64,000 nucleotides of DNA from Chitinivibrionales bacterium (GTDB lineage Bacteria > Fibrobacterota > Chitinivibrionia > Chitinivibrionales > FEN-1185). The notes beneath the pieces were generated by a model. The model did no database searches. It worked only from the letters and a program-made list of their open reading frames with translations, and was not told the DNA's origin. The position numbers and the translations under genes are program-made. Shown one piece after another: positions 34,590-41,477 of this stretch (positions are counted from its first letter, which is position 1; the number at the start of each line of letters is the position of its first letter). The stretch is taken from contig DATJAL010000047.1 of NCBI GenBank assembly GCA_035516255.1, positions 89,198 to 153,197 on the forward strand. Reading direction: 5' to 3'.

Positions 34590-34770
34590 AATTTTCTTTC
34601 AACTTCCCGGCCCTTTTCAACCGTCGGCCTTTCAACTCCTCAACTTTTCTCCGCGTTCTCCGTGTCTCCGTGGTGTGTCTTTTTGTTTTGCTTTCAACGT
34701 TCAACTTCCAACTTTTTTTTTCTTCATCGACCGTCGACCGACAACCTTTTAACCAATCAACCCTTTATTC
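34590..34770. repeat. Low-complexity intergenic repeat cluster
   Basis: TCAAC-phased words (TTCAACTTCCC, TTTCAACTCCTCAACTTT, GTTCAACTTCCAAC) alternate with a TCTCCGCGTTCTCCGTGTCT word. The same two families recur near 36062-36150, 37135-37190, 38395-38457, 39780-40010, 41325-41466 and 50960-51040. Confidence 0.65.
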
Positions 34771-34781
34771 TTCATTGGGGC

Positions 34782-36023
34782 TCATCCCGGAAACAAGCAC
34801 CCTGCCGAAAGCGCTATGCAGTTGTCGCCGATGGTCCTGTTAGACGCGCCCCCATACAACACGATTGATCGTGCGAGCCGGTCCCGGCGTCCGCCGAGCG
34901 ACCCGGCAAAGGCGTCAAGGTTTTTTGCGTCTACGGGCATCACGGTTGAAGACGCTTTCATTTCACAGGCCACGATGCGGTCGTCCTTTTCGATAATAAG
35001 ATCAACTTCCTGGCCTCGATTGTCCCGCCAGTAATAGGCTTTTCTCCGTAACGGATCCATTGCGGTCCATGCATGAAAAGTCTGGAACAGCGCCTGCTCG
35101 AACCAAAGTCCCATGTCCGGTCTTTTTGGGATGTCGGCGGGGGATCTGAGGCCCGCGAGCCAGCCGGCGAGGCCGCAATCGTTCCAAAAAAGTTTTTTCG
35201 CCTTTACCAGTGATTTTGTCCGGTTGACCGCATACACGGGAAGACGGGAGATTTGATATCCCGCTTCGAGAAGATTAAGATACCGGTGGCATGTGGATTG
35301 GGGAATTGCCGCGTCACGGGCGATTTCGGATTGGTTGATGGGCCGTCCGGTACGCAGCGCCGCAAACCGCATCACTTTCTGAAAATCGGGCAACTGGTCG
35401 ATCTGGGAAATGTGGCGGAGGTCGCGCTCCAGATATGCCTGCACATAGCCGGTAAACCAGAAATCCCTGTCTTCGGATGAAGCGGCCGTCACTGAAGAAT
35501 AAAATCCCCCCTTGAGCAGCCAGGGGTGCCACTGGGGCGTTGAGCCCGGCCACTCGCGCGAGGAAAAGTCCGGCTCAAAAAGCCGGTCGATCAGTCCGGG
35601 CATTGCGGCATCGGAAACAAACTCAGCCGGGCAAAAGGGCATAAGCTCAAGGTACACCGCCCTTCCGGCCAGGCTGTCGGACACGGATTTAAGCAGCAGC
35701 ATGTTCGTTGAGCCGGTCAAAAGAAACGATCCGTTTTTCCTGAATGAATCCACGTACTTTTTAATGGACATAAAGATCCCGGTAGCACGCTGTGCCTCAT
35801 CGAAGGTGACCGGCGCGTCGGCAAAAAGTGACTCGGGGTTTTCATTCGCCTGGGCAAGTATTCCGAAATCATCAAACGAGCGGTATGCCCGCCCCCGGCC
35901 CGGCAAAAGGTCACGGACAAGCGTTGTCTTGCCGGATTGCCGCATGCCCGTAACAACGACGACGGGCATGGCCCCAAGGGCCTTTACGCAACGCCCCTCC
36001 ATCCATCTTCTGATTCTATTCAT
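34782..36023 (-). CDS. AAA+ ATPase with DUF4143 domain
   Basis: This 413-aa protein has the family's Walker A VVTGMRQSGKTTLVRDL (23-39), Walker B APVTFDEAQ, and the sensor segment FLLTGSTNMLLL. The C-terminal DUF4143 nuclease-like part contains EVDLIIEKDDRIVACEMKAS, with the E-V-D...E-X-K order of restriction-endonuclease-like folds. A winged-helix segment (NQSEIARDAAIPQSTCHRYLNLL) links the two. The function of the family is unknown; it is frequent in mobile and variable regions. Two palindromic 22-bp repeats overlap the start codon, which suggests autoregulation. It seems unrelated to glycan synthesis. Confidence 0.88.
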   Translation of the reverse strand: MNRIRRWMEGRCVKALGAMPVVVVTGMRQSGKTTLVRDLLPGRGRAYRSFDDFGILAQANENPESLFADAPVTFDEAQRATGIFMSIKKYVDSFRKNGSFLLTGSTNMLLLKSVSDSLAGRAVYLELMPFCPAEFVSDAAMPGLIDRLFEPDFSSREWPGSTPQWHPWLLKGGFYSSVTAASSEDRDFWFTGYVQAYLERDLRHISQIDQLPDFQKVMRFAALRTGRPINQSEIARDAAIPQSTCHRYLNLLEAGYQISRLPVYAVNRTKSLVKAKKLFWNDCGLAGWLAGLRSPADIPKRPDMGLWFEQALFQTFHAWTAMDPLRRKAYYWRDNRGQEVDLIIEKDDRIVACEMKASSTVMPVDAKNLDAFAGSLGGRRDRLARSIVLYGGASNRTIGDNCIALSAGCLFPG

Positions 36024-36059
36024 AGTGTGAATAAATTTAATTCATGGCGTGAATAAATT
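36018..36059 (-). promoter_or_regulatory. Tandem palindromic operator-like repeats at the ATPase start
   Basis: Two consecutive 21-22-bp units, ATTCATAGTGTGAATAAATT (from 36018) and ATTCATGGCGTGAATAAATT (from 36040), differ at few positions. Each contains the inverted pair ATTCA/TGAAT around a 5-base centre, and they are spaced about two helical turns apart. The first covers the ATG of the DUF4143 ATPase. This geometry suits binding of two repressor dimers, perhaps the ATPase's own winged-helix domain. Binding is inferred. Confidence 0.5.
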
Positions 36060-36061
36060 GT

Positions 36062-36148
36062 AAATAAGGCTCTTTTTGTCTCCGTGGTGAATCTTCTTCT
36101 TTGCGTTCTTTGCGAGAGGTTTTTCAACATTCCAACTCTTTTTTCCTC
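36062..36148. repeat. Low-complexity intergenic repeats
   Basis: The stretch contains TCTCCGTGGTGAATCTTCTT, TTTGCGTTCTTTGCGAGAGG and TTTTTCAACATTCCAACTC. These belong to the same word families as the other intergenic repeat clusters in this window. Confidence 0.6.
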
Positions 36149-36280
36149 TTAAACGAGCTCCCGCGGTGCCGTAATCACTTCCGCGTAAAAATCATTAAAA
36201 CGTTTTTCATCGACCGGCTCCCACAACTCTGGAAATGCGATTGATTTTGTCTTCACCGCTTTCGGCCCTTGTTCGACCAT
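36149..36280 (-). CDS. 43-aa microprotein directly after the peptidase gene
   Basis: A 43-codon frame starts (MVEQGPKAVKTKSIAF) immediately after the stop codon of the papain-like peptidase gene, with no intervening base, and ends ...AEVITAPRELV. The first ATG and the exact abutment suggest coupled translation. The product is soluble, has no Cys or membrane segment, and ends in an amphipathic stretch ELWEPVDEKRFNDFYAEVI. I recognise no family. It may be an inhibitor, a propeptide-like partner of the peptidase, or a non-functional frame. Confidence 0.5.
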   Translation of the reverse strand: MVEQGPKAVKTKSIAFPELWEPVDEKRFNDFYAEVITAPRELV

Positions 36281-37051
36281 TTACATTTTCTCCCCTCTTC
36301 TTATCGTCCAGAAATCGTCCGACAGCTCTCTTGACCCCAGGTATTCATACGGCATGGTGAAATACCCCTTGATGCCCCACGCGGGGCCCCACGAATTCCT
36401 GATGGTAAAGCGCTTGGCCGCGTCGTCGTAGCCCACGGCGAGAACGGCGTGTCCGCCCAGGCTGCGCTCGGTCGTCTTGGGCATGTTCACGATGCCGGTC
36501 TTTGCCACCTGCTGCGATTCGAACGATTCGTACACGGTGAAGCCGAACACGAACGGGAACCCGGTTGCCAGGCACGCGCGCATATGGTCTATGGTGTCGA
36601 GCCGCTGGTACGACGTGATCTGGTGCTGCGCGCCGTCCTTGTAGCACGCGGCCGAGGGCTTTGCCGTGAACTTCGATATCACGTAGGGCCATTTGGCTTC
36701 GGCGCAGCAGCCCTGCTTGGCCAGGGTCTTGATGCCGTCGCGGATCATGGCGCCCGAGTCCTGGTTCACGGTGTGTTCCAGGCTCCGCTCGTTGTAATAC
36801 ACGAAGAGCCTGCTCATCTGCACGGGCGCGAGCCTGTCTTTTTTCTCGAGCGCCTCGAGCGCGGACGTGAGCGCGTGCGCGGAGCAGGCGCCGAGCTGTC
36901 CCTGGTTTTCCACCGGCGGGCAGATGCCCTGCAGGTCGGCTTTTGGCGGCAGCGTTGCCGGCACCTGGTACACGAGGGAATATTTCACGTCGCGGGCGTC
37001 GGGCAGGTCTGGTTTCCAGCCGTACTTTCTGTACTTCGGTTTTGCGGGCAT
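36281..37051 (-). CDS. Papain-like (C1 family) cysteine peptidase
   Basis: This 256-aa protein has every papain active-site element: oxyanion-hole Q50 and nucleophile C56 in ENQGQLGACSAHAL, catalytic H201 in GGHAVLAVGYDD, and N219 in RNSWGPAWGIKGYF. There is no signal peptide and only a short basic N-terminus (PAKPKYRKYGWKPD), so it appears cytoplasmic unless exported by another route. Related bacterial proteins begin similarly with YGWKPDLPDARD. Its place inside a glycan locus, followed at once by a 43-aa frame, is unusual. The substrate is unknown; maturation or regulation of a locus protein is only a guess. Confidence 0.9.
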   Translation of the reverse strand: MPAKPKYRKYGWKPDLPDARDVKYSLVYQVPATLPPKADLQGICPPVENQGQLGACSAHALTSALEALEKKDRLAPVQMSRLFVYYNERSLEHTVNQDSGAMIRDGIKTLAKQGCCAEAKWPYVISKFTAKPSAACYKDGAQHQITSYQRLDTIDHMRACLATGFPFVFGFTVYESFESQQVAKTGIVNMPKTTERSLGGHAVLAVGYDDAAKRFTIRNSWGPAWGIKGYFTMPYEYLGSRELSDDFWTIRRGEKM

Positions 37052-37134
37052 TATTCCTCCTTCATGATAATTTTATATGGAATTAAAAAGGGTGTTGTTA
37101 CTTGTTATAAGCAAATTCAAGAAAAATCCGGGCG

Positions 37135-37190
37135 CCCCGCCGTCAACTGTCAACAGTCAATTTTTTCTCAACTCCTCAACCTTTCAACCA
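37135..37190. repeat. Low-complexity TCAAC-phased repeats
   Basis: The words GTCAACTGTCAACAGTCAAT and CTCAACTCCTCAACCTTTCA lie next to each other just beyond the wecB stop codon and partly overlap its last codons. Confidence 0.6.
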
Positions 37191-38262
37191 GTATCTTCAC
37201 GATTTTCTCAGCCGCCTTGCCGTCCCCGTACTCGGCGATGGTTTTCCGCTTTTTGTTTGGCCCCGTCATTTTTTCCACTGCGTCAAGCACCGATTCCACG
37301 GTCATGTCTTTTGGGGTCCTGTTCCACCCGGCGGCCACGGTCTCCACCCATTCGGTCTCGGCGCGCAGCGTGACGCACGGCACCTTGTGGAAATACGCCT
37401 CCTTCTGCACGCCGCCCGAGTCGGTCACGATGAGCTTGGCGCCGCTTTCCAGGCGGACCATGTCGAGGAACCCGGCGGGCCCGGTCACCGTTATTTTTTT
37501 CAAAAATTTTCCGAGCCCGAACGAGCCTACCATCTTTTTCGTGCGCGGGTGCATGGGGAAGACCACGGGAACATCGGAGGCGATCCGGTCCAGGCTCGCG
37601 AGGATGCCCGCGAGCGCCGCCTTGTCGTCGGTGTTTTCCGCCCGGTGCACGGTGACGAGGACATATTCCCGGGGCGCCAGGCCCAGCGCGTCCAGAACGG
37701 CGCTCCCTGCCTTTGCCTTTTTCGCGAACAGGACCGCAGCGTCGTACATCACGTCTCCGGTGTTGAACACGTTGCGGGTGATCCCTTCCCGTTTCAAATT
37801 GGCGGCCGCGGTTTTCGTGGGGCAGAAGAGAAAGGTTGACAAATGGTCTGCAACCACCCGGTTGATCTCCTCGGGCATTTTCCTGTTGAACGAGCGGAGG
37901 CCCGCCTCCACGTGCCCGACCGGCACGTTCAGCTTTGCCGCTGCGAGCGCGCCCGCGAGCGTGGAGTTCGTGTCGCCGTAAACGAGCACCGCGTCGGGCT
38001 TTTCGGAAACGAGAAGCGGCTCGAGCCGCTTGAGCATTTCGCCGGTTTGTCCGCCGTGGCCGGCGCTGCCCACCTCCAGGTTGTGCCGCGGCGCCGGGAT
38101 TTCCAGCTCGTCGAAAAACACCTGCGACATGTTCGCGTCGTAGTGCTGGCCCGTGTGCACCAGGATTTCTTCCACACCGCCGTGCTTTTTAAACGCCCGC
38201 GACACGGGCGCGGCCTTGATGAACTGCGGCCGCGCGCCGATGATGGTGATGATTTTTTTCAC
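37168..38262 (-). CDS. wecB: UDP-N-acetylglucosamine 2-epimerase (non-hydrolysing)
   Basis: This 364-aa protein interconverts UDP-GlcNAc and UDP-ManNAc in the cytoplasm. Its landmarks are IIGARPQFIKAAP (7-19), HTGQHYD (36-42), VYGDTNSTLAGALAA, GHVEAGLRSF, and the C-terminal TDSGGVQKEA that binds the diphosphate. The length is usual for WecB. No UDP-ManNAc dehydrogenase (wecC) is seen here. UDP-ManNAc could serve as a donor directly or be oxidised by an enzyme encoded elsewhere. The last codons merge into a low-complexity repeat run, which codes for the C-terminal VERLRS. Confidence 0.94.
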   Translation of the reverse strand: MKKIITIIGARPQFIKAAPVSRAFKKHGGVEEILVHTGQHYDANMSQVFFDELEIPAPRHNLEVGSAGHGGQTGEMLKRLEPLLVSEKPDAVLVYGDTNSTLAGALAAAKLNVPVGHVEAGLRSFNRKMPEEINRVVADHLSTFLFCPTKTAAANLKREGITRNVFNTGDVMYDAAVLFAKKAKAGSAVLDALGLAPREYVLVTVHRAENTDDKAALAGILASLDRIASDVPVVFPMHPRTKKMVGSFGLGKFLKKITVTGPAGFLDMVRLESGAKLIVTDSGGVQKEAYFHKVPCVTLRAETEWVETVAAGWNRTPKDMTVESVLDAVEKMTGPNKKRKTIAEYGDGKAAEKIVKILVERLRS

Positions 38263-38285
38263 TGAATTTTCTCTATGAATTGAAT

Positions 38286-38392
38286 AAAGGGCCCGGCGTT
38301 CCCCCGCTTCGCGGGGCCGGCCGTCCTTCCGGTCTCGCCTTCGGGTGCTTCTCCCTCGTCAGGGATTTCCAGGAGGGGCCACAAGGTCCGGT
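38286..38392 (-). repeat. Partial copy of the structured repeat, 3' end, inverted
   Basis: Read on the minus strand, this matches the end of copy B: AAATCCCTGACGAGGGAGAA, then CACCCGAAGG, CCGGAAGGACGGCCG, and the CCCCGCGAAGCGGGG hairpin with GGAACG. The rest of the element is absent. It lies between wecB and the GT2 gene, in the opposite orientation to copies A and B. Confidence 0.75.
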
Positions 38393-38457
38393 TTCTTTCT
38401 TCTAATTTTCAACTTCTTCTCCGTGTCCTCTGTGTCTCTGCGGCCATCATCTTGCCT

Positions 38458-39156
38458 TCAATGCGTGAGCAGGTTGTACTTTACAATACACCACAACGCC
38501 CTCACGCCGTCCAGCACGCCGATCTTCTTTCCCTCCTCGTAGGTGCGGCCCGAATACGAGATGCCCACCTCGTACACCCGGCAGCGCAGCCGCGCGACCT
38601 TCGCGGTTATTTCGGGCTCGAACCCGAAACGGTTTTCCCTGATTTTGATCTTGGCGATGATTTCCCTGCGGAACATCTTGTAGCAGGTCTCCATGTCGGT
38701 GAGGTTCATGTTGGTGAACACGTTGGAGGCGAACGTGAGGAACCGGTTGCCGAGGTAATGGGAATAATACAGCACGCGGCGCTCGTCCGTGGTCATGAAG
38801 CGCGAGCCGTACACCACGTCGGCCCTGCCGTCCAGGATGGGCCCCAGCAGCTTGCCGTATTCGTCGGGGTTGTATTCGAGGTCGGCGTCCTGCACCACCA
38901 CCACGTCGCCGGTCGCATGGGTAAACCCGGTGCGCAGCGCGGCGCCCTTGCCCATGTTTTTTTCGTGGCGCAGCACCTTCACGCGCTGGTCCTTCACGGC
39001 CGCGAGCGCGTCGGCGGTGCCGTCGGCCGAACAGTCGTCCACCACGATCACCTCGCGGTCCACGCCCGGCGGCAGGGGCGCGTTAAGCACCCGCGAAAGC
39101 AGCGGGGCGATGGTGCGTTTCTCGTTGTAGCAGGGAATGACGATGGAGAGCATCAT
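38458..39156 (-). CDS. GT2-family polyprenol-phosphate glycosyltransferase (DPM1-like)
   Basis: This 232-aa enzyme has the compact GT-A fold of dolichol- or polyprenol-phosphate hexose synthases: [30 protein letters not shown], the metal-binding [28 protein letters not shown] and the C-terminal [17 protein letters not shown]. It has no C-terminal membrane segments. It should load a sugar on undecaprenyl phosphate for use by a periplasmic GT-C enzyme. The ATG at 39156 overlaps the stop of the YdcF-like gene. A likely consumer is the polytopic protein at 15347-16801, but that link is speculative. Confidence 0.88.
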   Translation of the reverse strand: MMLSIVIPCYNEKRTIAPLLSRVLNAPLPPGVDREVIVVDDCSADGTADALAAVKDQRVKVLRHEKNMGKGAALRTGFTHATGDVVVVQDADLEYNPDEYGKLLGPILDGRADVVYGSRFMTTDERRVLYYSHYLGNRFLTFASNVFTNMNLTDMETCYKMFRREIIAKIKIRENRFGFEPEITAKVARLRCRVYEVGISYSGRTYEEGKKIGVLDGVRALWCIVKYNLLTH

Positions 39157-39761
39157 GGCTGATCCCACGTGAAGAAGTAATAAATGAATTTCTGGAATTC
39201 AAGGAACGCCGCGCGCCGCAGCGGGCCGTACATCCACCAGGTCTGGTAGGTGTGCCGCGTCACGCCGTAACGGTCGTAGGGCACCGGAAGATAATAGAAC
39301 CGGCAGCGGTCGCCCTTGTATTTGCGCGTAATTTCCATGCGGATCCTGCGCATGTGGAACGGCGTGCTCACGAGCCCGATGGCAAGCGGCCGGGCCGCCG
39401 AATAGTCCCCGCCGTCCGCGATTTTGCTTTTGGCCCAGCCCGCGATGTACCACGCCTCCGAGTTCGTGTTGCGGCACGTGTCGACGATGTAGATTCTCGA
39501 AGTGTCAAGGCCCTTTTTCCCAAGCGGGCCGGCGATTTTCTTTGACGGGTAGCTGATGAGCCACTGCGAGCGCGGATACCGGCTGAACAGCTCCTTCGAA
39601 TAGATGATCCGGGCCGTCTCGCCGGCAAAGGTGAACACCGCGTCGAGCGACGGCGGCAACGGGTCGCTCACCACGAGCCACAGGGCGAGGTTGCAATAGG
39701 CGTACGCGGCGACGGCCGCGGCGACGGCCGCGCTGGCGATGACGAGCCAGGATTTTTTCAT
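39153..39761 (-). CDS. YdcF/SanA-like DUF218 membrane-anchored protein
   Basis: This 202-aa protein starts at the ATG at 39761, giving a signal-anchor of about 20 residues ([19 protein letters not shown]). The periplasmic domain shows the DUF218 pattern: [27 protein letters not shown], the conserved [14 protein letters not shown] and [15 protein letters not shown]. Members such as ElyC and SanA influence envelope polysaccharide and peptidoglycan precursor metabolism, but their biochemistry is unsettled. It is the first intact gene of the leftward glycan locus and overlaps the GT2 gene by 4 bp. Confidence 0.82.
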   Translation of the reverse strand: MKKSWLVIASAAVAAAVAAYAYCNLALWLVVSDPLPPSLDAVFTFAGETARIIYSKELFSRYPRSQWLISYPSKKIAGPLGKKGLDTSRIYIVDTCRNTNSEAWYIAGWAKSKIADGGDYSAARPLAIGLVSTPFHMRRIRMEITRKYKGDRCRFYYLPVPYDRYGVTRHTYQTWWMYGPLRRAAFLEFQKFIYYFFTWDQP

Positions 39762-39779
39762 TTTGACCGACAGAAAGGG

Positions 39780-40010
39780 CACCCGGAAAGTAACAAAGTG
39801 ACAAAGATGCAAAGTGACAAAGTATAAAACTCAACAGGCATATTTTCTAAACCTCTCAACTCCTCGACTTTTCAACTATTCAACTGCTTATCTGTGTCCT
39901 CCGTGTCTCTGCGGCAAGTCTTTTTTTCAACTCGTCAACCCGTTTGCGCGTCTGCCCGTCTGCGCATCCACGCATTTACGCATCAACGCTCTAACGCTTT
40001 AGCTCTTCGA
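39780..40010. repeat. Low-complexity intergenic repeat cluster (four word families)
   Basis: Adjacent families: AAAGTGACAAAGATGCAAAG (about 39796-39815); CTCAACTCCTCGACTTTTCA and AACTATTCAACTG (about 39858-39890); CTGTGTCCTCCGTGTCTCTG (about 39892-39911); and CGCGTCTGCCCGTCTGCGCA followed by CATTTACGCATCAACGC (about 39945-39995). Each word family occurs in other intergenic gaps of this window. Confidence 0.65.
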
Positions 40011-40020
40011 GCTTTCATTT

Positions 40021-40219
40021 TCAACATATTGAATGATGGAATCGGCAAGTGATGAAATGCCGCTGAAGCGCTTTGAGTGAATTTTCAACGAGTTGCTGGA
40101 CATGAAATCCTATGACGTCGTCCGCCACGTCCTTGTCCATCGACAACTTCTCTACCAGGACCGCGTCTTGCCGAGCTTTCCTGACAAGCAAACGCGCAAA
40201 ATCAATGTTTTTTTTTCAT
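40021..40219 (-). pseudogene. Relic HEPN-domain gene (frameshift in poly-A, truncated)
   Basis: Translating minus from just after a run of nine A residues gives NIDFARLLVRKARQD and then GFHVQQLVENSLKAL, the helix signature of MNT-partner HEPN proteins. The ATG at 40219 is followed by the A9 run; with eight A the start would be in frame with the HEPN sequence, with nine it meets a stop after five codons. After LKAL the similarity ends and the frame stops at 40021, about half the usual length. The homopolymer slip could be real or an assembly error. Confidence 0.65.
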
Positions 40220-40382
40220 ACAGAACTTTCCCTTCTTTCAGGATGCTGTTGAAGAGAGTCCCGGACACCTCGCCCCACTCGTGGAATACCTGGGCGCTGT
40301 GGACGACGATGTCAACCGGTATCCTGAGCGGGCTTAGGGCACGCCTGAGCCTTACCGCCTCGGTTTTTTTTTGTGCGTACAA
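40152..40382 (-). pseudogene. Relic minimal-nucleotidyltransferase gene, C-terminal part
   Basis: The frame contains LRRALSPLRIPVDIVV, then FHEWGEVSGTLFNSIL and KEGKVLYEK, the C-terminal half of a minimal nucleotidyltransferase. The GSX10DXD catalytic part is missing; sequence upstream of AQKKTEAVRL is not homologous. The frame reads through into the HEPN relic because of the same A9 run: with one A fewer it would stop at KKH and overlap the HEPN start, the normal design of such pairs. It is thus a decayed relative of the intact pair at 20997-21718. Confidence 0.65.
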
Positions 40383-40718
40383 ACTCCGCCCCCGTCGGCG
40401 GTACTTTAAAAAAAGTCCTGCCCTCCTTTAGATGCAACCTTTGAATGTCTAAAATCCAATCCCGCGCTTAAGCGGGCCTGCTTACAATATTATATATATG
40501 AATTATGTCTGTCAAAAGAAACCCAAAAAAGAAAATCAATCCGCCGGATCCTTTTTAGTCTTTAAACTTCCAACTTTCAACCCGGCGCCCTTGCCTCTCT
40601 CATCAACAGGTAAAATACTCAATTATACCACGGATAAGATATAATACATTCAATCCCGATTAATTTCAACAGTAAAATCAATATCTTGCGGGAGGCATGT
40701 TAAGGAAGGCCCTCTTAT

Positions 40719-41270
40719 TTAAGTAACGGGCTTAACCATGGACGCGTCAATGCTCATCGAGGCCTGGCCAAGACCGGTCACCGACAGAAATAGCCTGTCT
40801 GATTCCTGCACTCGTGAAATGGTTCCGGTGAGGCCGCAAAGCGGGCCGGCTATCACCGTCACCTGCGTCCCCAGAGGATACGAAACCGTCACCGGCTCGA
40901 GCTGCACGCCCTGTTCGATGGCCAGGTAGATCTGGGTGAGCTCGTCCATGAACCTTTTCTGGTATTTTATGGGGATGATCGACACGACGCGGCCGGTGCG
41001 GTACACGCCCTGCACGAGCGTGTCCCTGCTGCAGAAACTGATGTATCCCGGGAACAGCGGCAGGATGGATTTGCGCGGCTTGTTGTTGTCCTTGCGCCGC
41101 GTCACGTGCGTCACGAGCGGCAGGTAATATTCGATGGCGGCCTTGACGAAATCGAAGGCGATGGCCTTTTCCTGCCGCGGCTTGACTTTTGCGACCCACC
41201 AGGGGTCCGCCGCCTCGGTGATGGGGCGCGCCGGGAACCGTGCCGGCGGGTTTTCGTCCACTCGTTTCAT
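40719..41270 (-). CDS. Specialised NusG/RfaH/UpxY-like transcription antiterminator
   Basis: This 183-aa protein has an NGN domain (about 22-125), beginning DPWWVAKVKPRQEKAIAFDF and including LPLFPGYISFCS, and a C-terminal KOW domain (LGTQVTVIAGPLCGLTGTIS). The general NusG gene would normally lie beside secE and rplK, which are not here, so this is a paralogue of the loader type. Such proteins ride with RNA polymerase to let it read long, poorly terminated operons, commonly capsule or O-antigen operons. It lies directly upstream of the roughly 40-kb leftward glycan locus. I found no obvious RfaH-type ops element; the recruitment signal is unknown. Confidence 0.88.
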   Translation of the reverse strand: MKRVDENPPARFPARPITEAADPWWVAKVKPRQEKAIAFDFVKAAIEYYLPLVTHVTRRKDNNKPRKSILPLFPGYISFCSRDTLVQGVYRTGRVVSIIPIKYQKRFMDELTQIYLAIEQGVQLEPVTVSYPLGTQVTVIAGPLCGLTGTISRVQESDRLFLSVTGLGQASMSIDASMVKPVT

Positions 41271-41279
41271 GATGCCTTA

Positions 41280-41476
41280 CAATATAATAGAAGGGGCGTT
41301 CCGCGGCTCCGCCGCGGCGGCCGTCAACTGTTAACTGTCAACCTGTTTTTCCGGCCCTTCCCCGTGCCCTCTGTGCCTCGGCAGCTATCTTGTTTTTGCG
41401 ATCTTTGCGCTCTTGGCGAGAAACTCTTCTTTCTCCGCGTTCTCTGTGTCTCCGCGGCTGTCTTGCTTCGCTCCAG
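41280..41476. repeat. Intergenic palindrome and low-complexity repeats
   Basis: A GC-rich palindrome, CCGCGGCTCCGCCGCGG (about 41299-41315), preceded by GGGGCGTT as in the ends of the structured repeat, is followed by CGTCAACTGTTAACTGTCAA and then by CTTTGCGCTCTTGGCGAGAA and TCTCCGCGTTCTCTGTGTCT words up to the pyrE stop codon. No gene is seen. Confidence 0.6.
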
Positions 41477-41477
41477 C

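Larger units (their letters stand above)
34407..34781. other. Non-coding interval: short epimerase-like relic and low-complexity repeats
   Basis: The left part (34454-34558) holds a small minus-strand frame resembling both ends of an epimerase, annotated separately. The right part (about 34590-34770) is a chain of low-complexity words: TTTCAACTTCCC, CCTTTCAACTCCTCAACTTT, TCTCCGTGTCTCCGTGGTG and CAACGTTCAACTTCCAAC. I see no RNA gene or terminator. Confidence 0.65.
39762..40718. other. Long non-coding interval: repeats, decayed MNT/HEPN pair, AT-rich leader
   Basis: The 957 bases upstream of the YdcF-like gene hold three parts. From 39780 to about 40010 there is a dense chain of low-complexity words. 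From 40021 to 40382 lies a decayed nucleotidyltransferase/HEPN pair. From 40400 to 40718 the sequence is AT-rich with a small hairpin CCCGCGCTTAAGCGGG near 40471; no open frame or RfaH-type GGCGGTAG element on the coding strand was seen. This leader between the NusG-like gene and the glycan genes is a likely place for the operon promoter. Confidence 0.65.

Noticed and set aside
36449-37981. 510-codon plus-strand open frame
   Set aside because: It runs antisense through the papain-like peptidase, a repeat gap and most of wecB. The translation is rich in Arg, His and Gly with no family features, as expected from the GC-rich opposite strand.
39780-40010. Possible CRISPR-like array
   Set aside because: The repeats are short words of variable length without constant repeat-spacer spacing, and there are no cas genes.
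40390-40402. GGCGGTACTT on the plus strand, similar to the RfaH ops element GGCGGTAG
   Set aside because: It is on the wrong strand for the leftward locus and lies beside the MNT relic; there is no downstream gene in its direction.
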